Program-made: the position numbers and the translations under genes
Assembly: GCF_017565305.1 (NCBI RefSeq)
Contig: NZ_JAGEKP010000027.1
Span: forward strand, 1-43,746
Length of the DNA: 43,746 nt
Reading direction: 5' to 3'
From: Leifsonia sp. TF02-11
GTDB lineage: Bacteria > Actinomycetota > Actinomycetes > Actinomycetales > Microbacteriaceae
Shown here: one piece after another, positions 9,808 to 17,393 of the stretch
How the letters are laid out: each line of letters opens with the position of its first letter
Numbering within the stretch: position 1 is the first letter of the stretch
Notes under the pieces: generated by a model
The model's database searches: none
What the model was told of the DNA's origin: nothing
What the model saw: the letters and a program-made list of their open reading frames with translations, nothing else

Positions 9808-10065
9808 TTACGCGGCGACGTAGGCCGCGGGATCGGCGTCGAAACGGGGTGCGCAGCCGGCGCAGCAGAACCAGTACCGCTCACCGTTGTAGTCGCGGTA
9901 GAGGCCGGCTGCTTCTGCTTTCGCCTTGCTGACGGTGCTTCCCTTCATCACCACGCACTCTGTGAGGTCGTCTGCGCCGGTGCCGCCGAGGAGGTTCGTG
10001 CTTCCGGCAGGCAAGGCGGCGGCGTCGTCGTGGTTGCCGGTGGTGCTGCAGCAGCTGTCGGTCAT
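9808..10065 (-). CDS. YHS-domain metal-binding protein
   Basis: 85 residues. CCSTTG near the N-terminus is followed by a YHS/TRASH-like unit: CVVMKG, then YNGERYWFCCAGC and a final FDADPAAYV. YHS domains bind soft metals via cysteines and often sit beside or within copper ATPases. Lying between copA and copB, it is likely a small copper-binding accessory or chaperone. It is co-transcribed with copA (24-base gap). Confidence 0.85.
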   Translation of the reverse strand: MTDSCCSTTGNHDDAAALPAGSTNLLGGTGADDLTECVVMKGSTVSKAKAEAAGLYRDYNGERYWFCCAGCAPRFDADPAAYVAA

Positions 10066-10089
10066 GGTGGTGTTCCCTTTCGTTGGTGG

Positions 10090-12384
10090 TCAGACGGTCT
10101 CGAGGACACGGGTGGGGGTGTCGACGGTCGGTGTGGTGGCGGTGCCGCGGGGGCGGAAGCCGCGTAGCCGGAGGCTGTTGCTGACGACGAAGACGCTGGA
10201 GAACGCCATCGCGGCTCCGGCGATCATCGGGTTGAGCAGGCCGAGGGCGGCCAGCGGGATCGCGGCGACGTTGTAGGCGAACGCCCAGAACAGGTTGGTC
10301 TTGATGGTGCCCAAGGTGCGGCGGGCGAGGCGGACCGCATCGGCTGCGGCGCGCAGGTCGCCACGGACGAGGGTGATGTCGGCGGCCTCGATCGCGACGT
10401 CGGTTCCGGTCCCCATCGCGAGCCCCAGGTCCGCCGTGGCCAGGGCGGCGGCATCGTTCACGCCATCGCCCACCATCGCAACGGTCTTGCCCTCGGCCTG
10501 CAGGCGACGGATGGTCTCTGCTTTGTCTTGCGGGAGCACTTCGGCGATCACCGTGTCGATGCCGACGGCATCGGCGACTTCCCGAGCGACGGTGGCGTTG
10601 TCGCCGGTGAGCAGGATCGGGGTGAGTCCGATCTGCTTGAGGGCGGCCACCGCCTCGCGGCTGGTCGGCTTGATGGCGTCCGCGACGACAAGCAGCCCGC
10701 GGGCACGGCCGTCCCAGGCCACGCTCACGACCGTCCGGCCGGCCGCTTCCGCAACGTTCTTCGCGGCGGTCAGGGACTCGTCGAGAGCAATGGACCACTC
10801 CTCAAGAAGCGACGCCCGCCCGACCAGCGCCAGGTGACCGTCGACGATGCCGTGCACTCCGCGGCCCTCGATGTTCGCGAAGGACTCCGGAACCGGGAGT
10901 GGTCCGGTGCGCTCGGTCGCTGCGCCGGCGATGGCTCGGGCGATGGGGTGCTCGGACGCTGCTTCGACGGCGCCGGCAACTCGGAGCAGGGCGCTCTCAT
11001 CGACCCCGGGAGCTGTCACGATGTCGACCAGAGTCATCTTCCCGGTGGTGACGGTGCCGGTCTTATCCAGCACGATCGTGTCGACGGTGCGGGTGGACTC
11101 CAGCACCTCGGGTCCCTTGATCAGGATGCCGAGCTGCGCCCCGCGTCCCGTTCCGACCAGCAATGCGGTGGGGGTGGCAAGGCCCAGTGCGCACGGGCAG
11201 GCGATGATCAGCACCGCGACCGCGGCGGTGAACGCTGCCGCGGCTGGGTGGCCGGTGATCAGCCACGCGGCGAGAGTGACGACAGCGATGCCGAGCACGA
11301 TCGGTACGAAGATGCCGGAGATCCGGTCGGCGAGGCGTTGAACTTCGGCCTTGCCGGACTGAGCGTCCTCGACCAGCTTGGCCATCTGGGCCAGCTGGGT
11401 GTCGCTGCCGATCCGGGTGGCCCGCACGAGCAGGCGGCCGCCGGCGTTGACGGTGGCACCGGACACCGCATCCCCCACGGCGACCGCGACCGGCACGGAC
11501 TCGCCGGTCAGCAGGGACATGTCGATGGCGCTCGCACCGTCGACAACGACACCGTCGGTGGCGATCTTCTCGCCCGGTCGAATGACAAATTCGTCGCCGA
11601 CCTGCAGCTTCTCGATCGGGATGCGCGTCTCGTGTCCGTCCCGCAGGACCGCGACATCTTTGGCACCCAACTCCAGCAGCGCTCGCAATGCCGCGCCGGC
11701 CTGTCGCTTCGATCGCTTCTCGAAGTAGCGGCCGGCGAGGACGAACGTGGTCACCCCGGCCGCAACCTCAAGGTAGATGTTGCCTGCCCCATCGGAGGCG
11801 GCCACGGTGAAGCTGAATCCGTGCCTCATGCCCGGCATTCCGGCCGTGCCGAAGAACAGCGCGTACAGCGACCACGCGAACGCGGCCAAGGTGCCGATCG
11901 ACACGAGGGTGTCCATGGTCGCCGCCCCGTGGCGGGCGTTGATGAAGGCAGCCTTGTGGAACGGCCACGCACCCCACACGACAACCGGTGCCGCGAGGGT
12001 GAGCGAGAGCCACTGCCAGTAGGGGAACTGCAGAGCCGGAATCATCGCCAGTGCGATGACCGGAACCGACAGTGCCACGCTGCCGATCAGGCGGTTGCGC
12101 AGCCCGGTCAGCTCCGGGTCGCTCGCGTTCTCTGCTGCGGCCGGCCCGACGGCGGGCAGGGCCGCGGTGTAGCCGGTCTTCTCAACCTCCTCGATGACCG
12201 CCGCCATATCCATGCCTGCCGGGATCGACACACGTGCTTTCTCGGTGGCGTAATTCACGGTCGCCGTGACACCATCGAGCCGGTTCAGCTTCTTCTCGAT
12301 CCGCATCGCGCATGACGCGCACGTCATCCCGCCGACCTCGAGTTCGAGGGTCGATCCGCCGGCGGGAGTGGGGAATGCTGACAC
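10090..12384 (-). CDS. copA: P1B-1 copper-exporting ATPase
   Basis: 764 residues. One N-terminal HMA domain carries MTCASC (C22, C25). Further motifs: TGES (about 293-296), the transmembrane CPC (396-398 in IIACPCALGLATP), DKTGT (440-444), the HP motif (SEHPIARAI) and GDGVND. CPC with these motifs marks Cu(I) export across the inner membrane. The gene follows copZ by 35 bases, so a shared mRNA from the CsoR-boxed promoter is expected. Length and motif order are normal for the family. Confidence 0.95.
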   Translation of the reverse strand: MSAFPTPAGGSTLELEVGGMTCASCAMRIEKKLNRLDGVTATVNYATEKARVSIPAGMDMAAVIEEVEKTGYTAALPAVGPAAAENASDPELTGLRNRLIGSVALSVPVIALAMIPALQFPYWQWLSLTLAAPVVVWGAWPFHKAAFINARHGAATMDTLVSIGTLAAFAWSLYALFFGTAGMPGMRHGFSFTVAASDGAGNIYLEVAAGVTTFVLAGRYFEKRSKRQAGAALRALLELGAKDVAVLRDGHETRIPIEKLQVGDEFVIRPGEKIATDGVVVDGASAIDMSLLTGESVPVAVAVGDAVSGATVNAGGRLLVRATRIGSDTQLAQMAKLVEDAQSGKAEVQRLADRISGIFVPIVLGIAVVTLAAWLITGHPAAAAFTAAVAVLIIACPCALGLATPTALLVGTGRGAQLGILIKGPEVLESTRTVDTIVLDKTGTVTTGKMTLVDIVTAPGVDESALLRVAGAVEAASEHPIARAIAGAATERTGPLPVPESFANIEGRGVHGIVDGHLALVGRASLLEEWSIALDESLTAAKNVAEAAGRTVVSVAWDGRARGLLVVADAIKPTSREAVAALKQIGLTPILLTGDNATVAREVADAVGIDTVIAEVLPQDKAETIRRLQAEGKTVAMVGDGVNDAAALATADLGLAMGTGTDVAIEAADITLVRGDLRAAADAVRLARRTLGTIKTNLFWAFAYNVAAIPLAALGLLNPMIAGAAMAFSSVFVVSNSLRLRGFRPRGTATTPTVDTPTRVLETV

Positions 12385-12419
12385 GTCGGGCTCCTTGCGG
12401 TCGTGGGAGGGATAGGTAC

Positions 12420-12629
12420 TTACTTGCGTACGGCGGTGTAGCCGGCCTCATCGACCGCGGCGAGCACCGCGGCATCGTCCACTCCGGTACCAGTGGTGAC
12501 GTGCAGCACGCCGTCGCTTGCGGACACCTTCACGCCCTCGACGCCAGCCACCTGGCCCACCTCGCTGGACACGGCACGCTCGCAGTGCCCGCAGGTCATC
12601 CCGGTCACCTGGTAGTCGATTGTCTCCAT
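12420..12629 (-). CDS. copZ: Copper chaperone CopZ (HMA domain)
   Basis: 69 residues forming one heavy-metal-associated domain: the GMTCGHC motif (C13, C16), a beta-alpha-beta-beta-alpha-beta length, and the ending VDEAGYTAV. It would carry Cu(I) in the cytosol to CopA and possibly to CsoR. It is the first gene of the copper export operon. The start ATG at 12629 has GGAGG upstream, and two CsoR-type boxes lie 20-75 bases further upstream. Confidence 0.93.
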   Translation of the reverse strand: METIDYQVTGMTCGHCERAVSSEVGQVAGVEGVKVSASDGVLHVTTGTGVDDAAVLAAVDEAGYTAVRK

Positions 12630-12649
12630 CGTTCCTCCATAACATAGCG

Positions 12650-12668
12650 GATACCCTCCGAGGGTATC
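12650..12668. promoter_or_regulatory. CsoR operator, perfect palindrome
   Basis: GATACCCTC-C-GAGGGTATC: 9-base arms around a single central base, containing the CsoR core TACCC-N5-GGGTA. It sits between divergent copZ and the copper-storage gene and is the best-matching box in the window. Confidence 0.85.
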
Positions 12669-12684
12669 TTCGTTCAAGAACAGG

Positions 12685-12701
12685 ATACCCCTAGACGGTA
12701 T
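12685..12701. promoter_or_regulatory. Second, weaker CsoR-like box
   Basis: ATACC (12685-12689) and GGTAT (12697-12701) with a 7-base spacer. It is nearer the copper-storage gene than the perfect palindrome, so it may serve the rightward promoter. Confidence 0.5.
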
Positions 12702-12792
12702 TCCCGCAAACCGGGATGACGGGTGGAAAACGGTGGGCCGGCGGGTACCGTCGCATCCGAAGGCGGGATCAACGAAGAGGTAGGGAGTCATC

Positions 12793-13200
12793 ATGTCGAC
12801 CGCAACGCGAATGCTTGAGACGTATCCGGGGGATCTTGGAGGCGTAGACCGCGACAAACTCGGCGCCTGTATCGAGGCGTGCATCGAGTGCGCCCAGGCC
12901 TGCACAGCCTGCGCCGACGCATGCCTCAGTGAGCAGATGGTCGCCGAACTCACCAAGTGCATCCGAACGGATCTGGACTGCTCCGACATCTGTGGCTCAA
13001 CCGCCAACGTTCTGTCGCGCCACACCGGCTACGACGCCAACGTCACCCGGGCGGCGCTCGAGTCCGGCCGCATCGTTTGCGGAGCCTGCGCGGACGAATG
13101 CGAGAAGCATGCCGACATGCACGAGCACTGCCGTATCTGCGCCGAGGCGTGTCGGCGCTGCGAACGGGCATGCGCCGAGTTGCTTGACGCTATCGGGTAG
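12793..13200 (+). CDS. Cytosolic four-helix copper-storage protein (Csp3/DUF326-like)
   Basis: 135 residues with 17 cysteines, most in CxxxC or CxxC spacing along helices (CIEACIECAQACTACADAC, then CGACADEC, CRICAEACRRCERAC). This is the pattern of Csp copper-storage proteins, which line a four-helix bundle with cysteines and hold many Cu(I) ions. No signal peptide is present, so it belongs to the cytosolic Csp3 type. It is divergent from copZ across two CsoR-type boxes, so it is likely induced with the exporters. The ATG start has GAGGTAGGGAG upstream. Confidence 0.9.
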   Translation: MSTATRMLETYPGDLGGVDRDKLGACIEACIECAQACTACADACLSEQMVAELTKCIRTDLDCSDICGSTANVLSRHTGYDANVTRAALESGRIVCGACADECEKHADMHEHCRICAEACRRCERACAELLDAIG

Positions 13201-13266
13201 ACACCTGGCGAAGGCGCCATCGCGGAGAGTGCCGCTGGGCCACCCAACTGCCGCGGGGCTGCTTGC

Positions 13267-13297
13267 TTGACGCGGAATACCCTCCGGTATCTCTAAT
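13267..13297 (+). promoter_or_regulatory. Putative promoter with CsoR-like box ahead of the arsR-CDF operon
   Basis: A -35-like TTGACG (13267-13272) is followed by ATACC-CTCC-GGTAT (13277-13290, perfect 5-base arms) and a possible -10 TCTAAT (13292-13297, 19-base spacing). The box would cover the promoter spacer. It suggests that copper or persulfide signals also reach the downstream zinc-type operon. Confidence 0.45.
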
Positions 13298-13349
13298 GGA
13301 GAGCGGACTTGCTAGTGGCTGGGGTTGCGAACAGTGCACTATTAGAACT

Positions 13350-13373
13350 TATAATCTGCGTATGGATGCAGAT
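13350..13373 (+). promoter_or_regulatory. Leaderless promoter and ArsR operator
   Basis: A perfect -10 TATAAT (13350-13355) lies 6 bases before the ATG at 13362, so transcription should begin at or near the start codon (leaderless mRNA). A dyad ATCTGC (13354-13359) / GCAGAT (13368-13373) overlaps the -10 and the start codon, a fitting place for autorepression by the encoded ArsR protein. A weak -35 (TTGCGA, 13325-13330) has a long 19-base spacer. Confidence 0.6.
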
Positions 13374-13742
13374 AAGACGATTTGCGGACGCCTTCCCGAC
13401 AGCCAGTTCGTCGAACTCGCCGTCGAAGTGTTCGGGATGCTGGCCGACGCGACGCGCGTACGAATCGTTCTGGCATTGAAGGACACGGGCGAGCTATCCG
13501 TGAACCACCTGGCAGACATTCTCGACAAGCAGCCCTCGGCCGTGTCACAGCACCTGGCGAAGCTGCGCCTCGCCCGAATCGTATCGACAAGGCAAGACGG
13601 GCAGCGAGTGTTCTACCGGCTGGAGAACGAGCACGCGAGCCGCTTGGTGACCGATGCGATCCTCCAGGCCGAGCACTCGCTCGGCGGAACCCCCCGTCAC
13701 CACCACACCGAGGCGGCCACAGTTGAGGAAGTCCACGCGTGA
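13362..13742 (+). CDS. ArsR/SmtB-family metal-responsive repressor
   Basis: 126 residues. The winged-helix core runs from about 20 to 90: FGMLADATRVRIVLALK, then recognition helix KQPSAVSQHLAKLRLARIV and wing RQDGQRVFYRL. In the C-terminal helix, H91 and H105 occupy two of the four CzrA/SmtB alpha-5 zinc positions, while N89 and Q102 replace the usual Asp and His. A His cluster follows (RHHH, 112-114, and H125). The stop overlaps the GTG of a CDF exporter (GTGA), so a zinc/cobalt/nickel-type sensor is likely, with altered ligands. ATG at 13362 was chosen because of the TATAAT just upstream. Confidence 0.85.
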   Translation: MDADKTICGRLPDSQFVELAVEVFGMLADATRVRIVLALKDTGELSVNHLADILDKQPSAVSQHLAKLRLARIVSTRQDGQRVFYRLENEHASRLVTDAILQAEHSLGGTPRHHHTEAATVEEVHA

Positions 13743-14806
13743 ACGGCCCGCACACCCACGAACACGACAACCACGACCACGAGCACGAGCACGAGCACGA
13801 GCACAGCGGTTCCCATGAGCACAGCCACCCCCATAAGGACGATCACGAGCACGGCCACAACCATCCGCATGGCGGAGTGAAGGGCTTCCTCTACGACCTC
13901 TTCGTCCCGCACACGCACGACGCCGCCGACTCCGTGGATGACGCACTCGAGGCGAGCAACGCCGGTGTCACTGCGGTGAAGGTGTCGATGTTCATTCTGT
14001 TGGGCACCACGGTGCTGCAGCTGATCTTTGTCGTATTCACCGGTTCGGTCGCGTTGCTGGCCGACACCATCCACAACTTCGCGGACGCGCTGACGGCAGT
14101 CCCGCTGTGGATCGCCTTCGTTCTCGGCCGCCGGGCCGCGACCCGACGATACACATTCGGATTCGGCCGCGCGGAAGATCTGGCCGGCCTGTTTATCATC
14201 TTCGTCGTCGCCCTCTCGGCCGTCATCGCAGGCTGGGAGGCGATCGATCGATTCATCCACCCGCGCCCAGTAGAGAACGCCTGGTGGCTCATCGTCGCCG
14301 GCCTCATTGGCTTCGCAGGTAACGAACTCGTGGCCATCTACCGTATCCGGGTCGGACGCAAGATCGGCTCCGCAGCCCTCGTGGCCGATGGTGTGCACGC
14401 TCGCCTAGACGGAATCACGTCACTCTCCGTCGTACTCGGAGCGATCGGTGTGCTGCTCGGCTTCCCGATCGCCGATCCGATCATCGGTCTGCTGATCTCG
14501 ATCTCGATCCTCGTACTGCTCTGGGGAACCATCAAATCCGTCGGCGCGCGCCTAATGGACGCGGTCGACCCCGACCTCATCGCGCGCATCGAGCGCGCCC
14601 TCGAACACGCCAACGGGGTCACCGGCATCCAGACCGTCAAACTGCGCTGGGTTGGCCACCGCCTGCTGGGATCTGCGATCATCACCACCGACGCCGAAAC
14701 CCTGCACGACGCCACGCACGTCGCCGAACACGCCTCCGAGCACGTCCGCAGCGAACTGCGCAACCTCGACGACTTCGTCGTCACCCCGACAGCTGCCAGC
14801 CGCTGA
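13739..14806 (+). CDS. Cation diffusion facilitator (CDF) metal exporter
   Basis: 355 residues from GTG at 13739, overlapping the arsR stop. The N-terminal 45 residues are extremely His-rich (HEHDNHDHEHEHEHEH), a common metal-binding tail. Six membrane helices follow. The two transport-site motifs are HNFAD (in LADTIHNFADAL) and HARLD (in VADGVHARLDG), giving H-x3-D in TM2 and TM5, typical of Zn(II)-type CDFs. A cytosolic C-terminal domain (RIERALEHANGVTGI and onward) is present. It exports Zn(II) or similar ions against protons. Coupled translation with an ArsR regulator supports metal-induced expression. Confidence 0.9.
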   Translation: MNGPHTHEHDNHDHEHEHEHEHSGSHEHSHPHKDDHEHGHNHPHGGVKGFLYDLFVPHTHDAADSVDDALEASNAGVTAVKVSMFILLGTTVLQLIFVVFTGSVALLADTIHNFADALTAVPLWIAFVLGRRAATRRYTFGFGRAEDLAGLFIIFVVALSAVIAGWEAIDRFIHPRPVENAWWLIVAGLIGFAGNELVAIYRIRVGRKIGSAALVADGVHARLDGITSLSVVLGAIGVLLGFPIADPIIGLLISISILVLLWGTIKSVGARLMDAVDPDLIARIERALEHANGVTGIQTVKLRWVGHRLLGSAIITTDAETLHDATHVAEHASEHVRSELRNLDDFVVTPTAASR

Positions 14807-14870
14807 CTGAAGCACGTCAGCACGAAGAACTTCCGGTACCTTCCACCGCGGCAACGTTGGCTCCTCAAGA

Positions 14871-17393
14871 TCATCGTGTTTGTGGCCCCCTCGGTTCATC
14901 GGTTGGTCGCAGAACCGGCGAGGGGAGAGCGACTGGTCCGACGGGTCTGAGTCGTGTGACACGCTCGCGCTTGCTGCGTAAGTGGTCGAGTGTGACCTCG
15001 ATCCCCTCGATCTCCCCATGCCAGCCTTCCGCCACCGCACGCTCTTGACGCGCCAAGAGGTCAGCTTCGATCTCGTCCATTCGGGGCACCATTTGAGGTT
15101 CGACGTGCAGCATCGGGCAGCGCACGCACGCGTGCTCGTGCGCGCACGGAGTGCCGTACGGACGTCCACAGCCGCCGAGCTCGACCTTGCGCTTGTCGAA
15201 GTGCTCCTCAAACTCATGCCATTCCTGGGCGGAGGTGCGGCGGTACTCCTCCTTGGGGCGCAGTTGCCGCCGTCGGGTCAGGTGGAGCTGGTAGTGACGG
15301 ACCACGTCCTCGTCGAACACGGCGACGTAGCCGCGAGTTGTCTGCAGGCTTGCGTGTCCGAGCAGTGCTGCTCCGATGTGGATAGGCAGTCCGTTGTTCA
15401 CGAGATCCGTAGCGAACAAGCGTCGAAAGTCGTGCGGCGTGAATGTCAGTCCCTGGAACTGCGGGTAGCGCTCCGCGACCTCCTGGCACATCCGGCGTAT
15501 CATCCTGGCGACGGTGGTCGGACTCATCACACCAGTAGTGTGACCACGGTTGCGTTGGAAGAGGAACGGCATCGCTTCGGTGTGTTGGCGCTCGTGTGGG
15601 TCCCACCGGTGCACGAGTGGAATCGCTCCGAGCTTGTCGGTCTGTCTGCGGATTACCTGGGCGATCACGTGGAGAAGTTCGGGTGACATTGGGATGACTC
15701 GCTCCCGGTCTGTCTTGGAAGGGCTCACGACGAGCAGTGCGACCACCTCGCCGTTTGACCGCCGATACTGCCGGACCGACAAATGGGACAGCTCCAGCAG
15801 TTCCTCGTGCCGCATGCCAGTCAGGCGTAGCACTTCGACGATCGCCCAGGTCCAAAAGGTCCGGGCCTCCTCGCCCTGAATCTCGATGGTGGGCCCGCCG
15901 TCGGCCGGCTGAATCCGGAGCACGCCAGTCTCAGTCTCCCGCTCCAGAGCTGAACCGGGTCGTGCGCGCGGACCACCGTCTGGATTCTTTGCGGCACTCG
16001 GCGGCGGCGCGACGCGCAGGTAGCGGACGCCGTTCACCTCGAATTCGGCTCCAGCAGATGACTCGGCCGCGGCGAGAAGCGCGCTCATCTGATCACGCAC
16101 CGCTACGACGTGTTCGACCAGTATCTCCAGCATCGGCTGCCGCGTGCGTGTGCGATCGGCGATCCGCTCAGCTTGGCGACGCCTCCCTGCGCTGTAGCCG
16201 CGGCTGGCGATGGGCGGGATCGGGCAGCGGGCAACCCACGGCCCCCATCGTGCCGGGTCCTCGATCGCCCAGCTCTGGATGTCGAGGTAGAGCGCGCGCA
16301 CGGTGATCAGGAGATCCCAGACGCTCTGCCGAGGACGCAGTCCCTCCGGGGTCTGCACAGTGTCAATCTCAGAGCGCCACGCTTCGTATGTAGTCTCATC
16401 AAGGTCCAGGTTCGACTGGTCGGGGTTCATCCGCTCGATCACGCACCAGAAGTTGCGGGTCAAAGCCCGGACCAGACGACTGAGGGTCGAGTAGTCCATC
16501 CCAAGGGCCCCGCGGTGGGTGATGTAGTCGATGAGGAGCTGGCGCACCCCGGCGTTGGAGACGCCGTATGAGTCGACCATTTCTGCCACGCTCTTACGCC
16601 CGCCCACCGTGGCGATGCGCATGGTCACGGGCGTGCCCTCCGGGAACTTGCCGGCGTCGAACAGCACCTGCCAGACCAGGGCTCCCGCCAGCTTGCGGGT
16701 GTTCTTATCCCGCGCGGTGCTGACTTCCCGCAACGCCAGCCCCAAGTGCATCAAGCCGCCGGGTGTGATGTCCGAGGCGGGGATGGCCTGGATGGCGAGC
16801 ATGTAGGAGAGGTCGGTGAGGGTCTGATGGCGCGACTTCGCGCTTACCGGGGCAGCTTCGATCGCAGCAGTGAGAGCAGCCAGGTCGTCGTCGCCGCGTT
16901 GGCTCCCGATGAAGATCTTGAAGAAGTCGGAGATCGCACCGGTCCGCAGTACGCGAAGCGACGGGACCAGGACCCGGAGGGCAACGAGCCAGGAGAAGCC
17001 GCTGGTCATCGTCCAGCTTGCGGCCGGTGCAGGGTTGAGCGATGCGAGCGCGCTCGTTGAGGTCTCCCAGCCGCTCGCGTCCCACCGCTGCTGCCAGGTG
17101 TCACCGGGGAAGGTGCTCAGGTGCTCGGTGAAACGCCGGATGGAGCGCGCGCGCTTGTCGAGTTGAGTGGCCGACCGCGGAAGCACGGAGCAGGCCGCGG
17201 AGACCAGGGCTTCAACCGACGCCGACCTCAAATCTCCGAGCGGCTGCGGCAGGCGAGGCTGAGGCGCGCGCGGCTCAACGATCTCCGCGCTGCCCCACGA
17301 CTTCTTCGAAGGCGACCCGGGGCGGGTGTCGTCGCCTTGGGGTGCTTCCCTCCGGCTCCAGACGCCGGTCGTGGACACGAGCGCCCTACTCAC
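14871..17393 (-). CDS. Large tyrosine recombinase with Cys-rich C-terminus
   Basis: About 840 residues. The catalytic domain lies in the middle-to-late part: TGMRHEELLEL (first Arg), PHDFRRLF (H-x-x-R), LLGHASLQTTRGYVAVF (GH and nucleophilic Tyr). After it comes a Cys/His cluster (CGRPYGTPCAHEHACVRCPML), probably a zinc-binding DNA-contact module, then a helical tail. The GTG at 17393 has GGAG 6 bases upstream; an ATG at 17399 is also possible. It overlaps the stop of the shorter recombinase upstream, so the two are made together. Paired integrases of this type (compare Tn554 TnpA/TnpB) move islands. It is the likely mover of the resistance region. Confidence 0.85.
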   Translation of the reverse strand: MSRALVSTTGVWSRREAPQGDDTRPGSPSKKSWGSAEIVEPRAPQPRLPQPLGDLRSASVEALVSAACSVLPRSATQLDKRARSIRRFTEHLSTFPGDTWQQRWDASGWETSTSALASLNPAPAASWTMTSGFSWLVALRVLVPSLRVLRTGAISDFFKIFIGSQRGDDDLAALTAAIEAAPVSAKSRHQTLTDLSYMLAIQAIPASDITPGGLMHLGLALREVSTARDKNTRKLAGALVWQVLFDAGKFPEGTPVTMRIATVGGRKSVAEMVDSYGVSNAGVRQLLIDYITHRGALGMDYSTLSRLVRALTRNFWCVIERMNPDQSNLDLDETTYEAWRSEIDTVQTPEGLRPRQSVWDLLITVRALYLDIQSWAIEDPARWGPWVARCPIPPIASRGYSAGRRRQAERIADRTRTRQPMLEILVEHVVAVRDQMSALLAAAESSAGAEFEVNGVRYLRVAPPPSAAKNPDGGPRARPGSALERETETGVLRIQPADGGPTIEIQGEEARTFWTWAIVEVLRLTGMRHEELLELSHLSVRQYRRSNGEVVALLVVSPSKTDRERVIPMSPELLHVIAQVIRRQTDKLGAIPLVHRWDPHERQHTEAMPFLFQRNRGHTTGVMSPTTVARMIRRMCQEVAERYPQFQGLTFTPHDFRRLFATDLVNNGLPIHIGAALLGHASLQTTRGYVAVFDEDVVRHYQLHLTRRRQLRPKEEYRRTSAQEWHEFEEHFDKRKVELGGCGRPYGTPCAHEHACVRCPMLHVEPQMVPRMDEIEADLLARQERAVAEGWHGEIEGIEVTLDHLRSKRERVTRLRPVGPVALPSPVLRPTDEPRGPQTR

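Noticed and set aside
10528-12315. A 595-codon plus-strand open frame across copA
   Set aside because: It is antisense to the HMA, CPC and DKTGT motifs of copA and has no recognisable start signal.
13771-13806. Short direct repeats considered as a CRISPR-like or minisatellite array
   Set aside because: They are 6-base units without spacers inside a coding region and simply encode His-Glu repeats.
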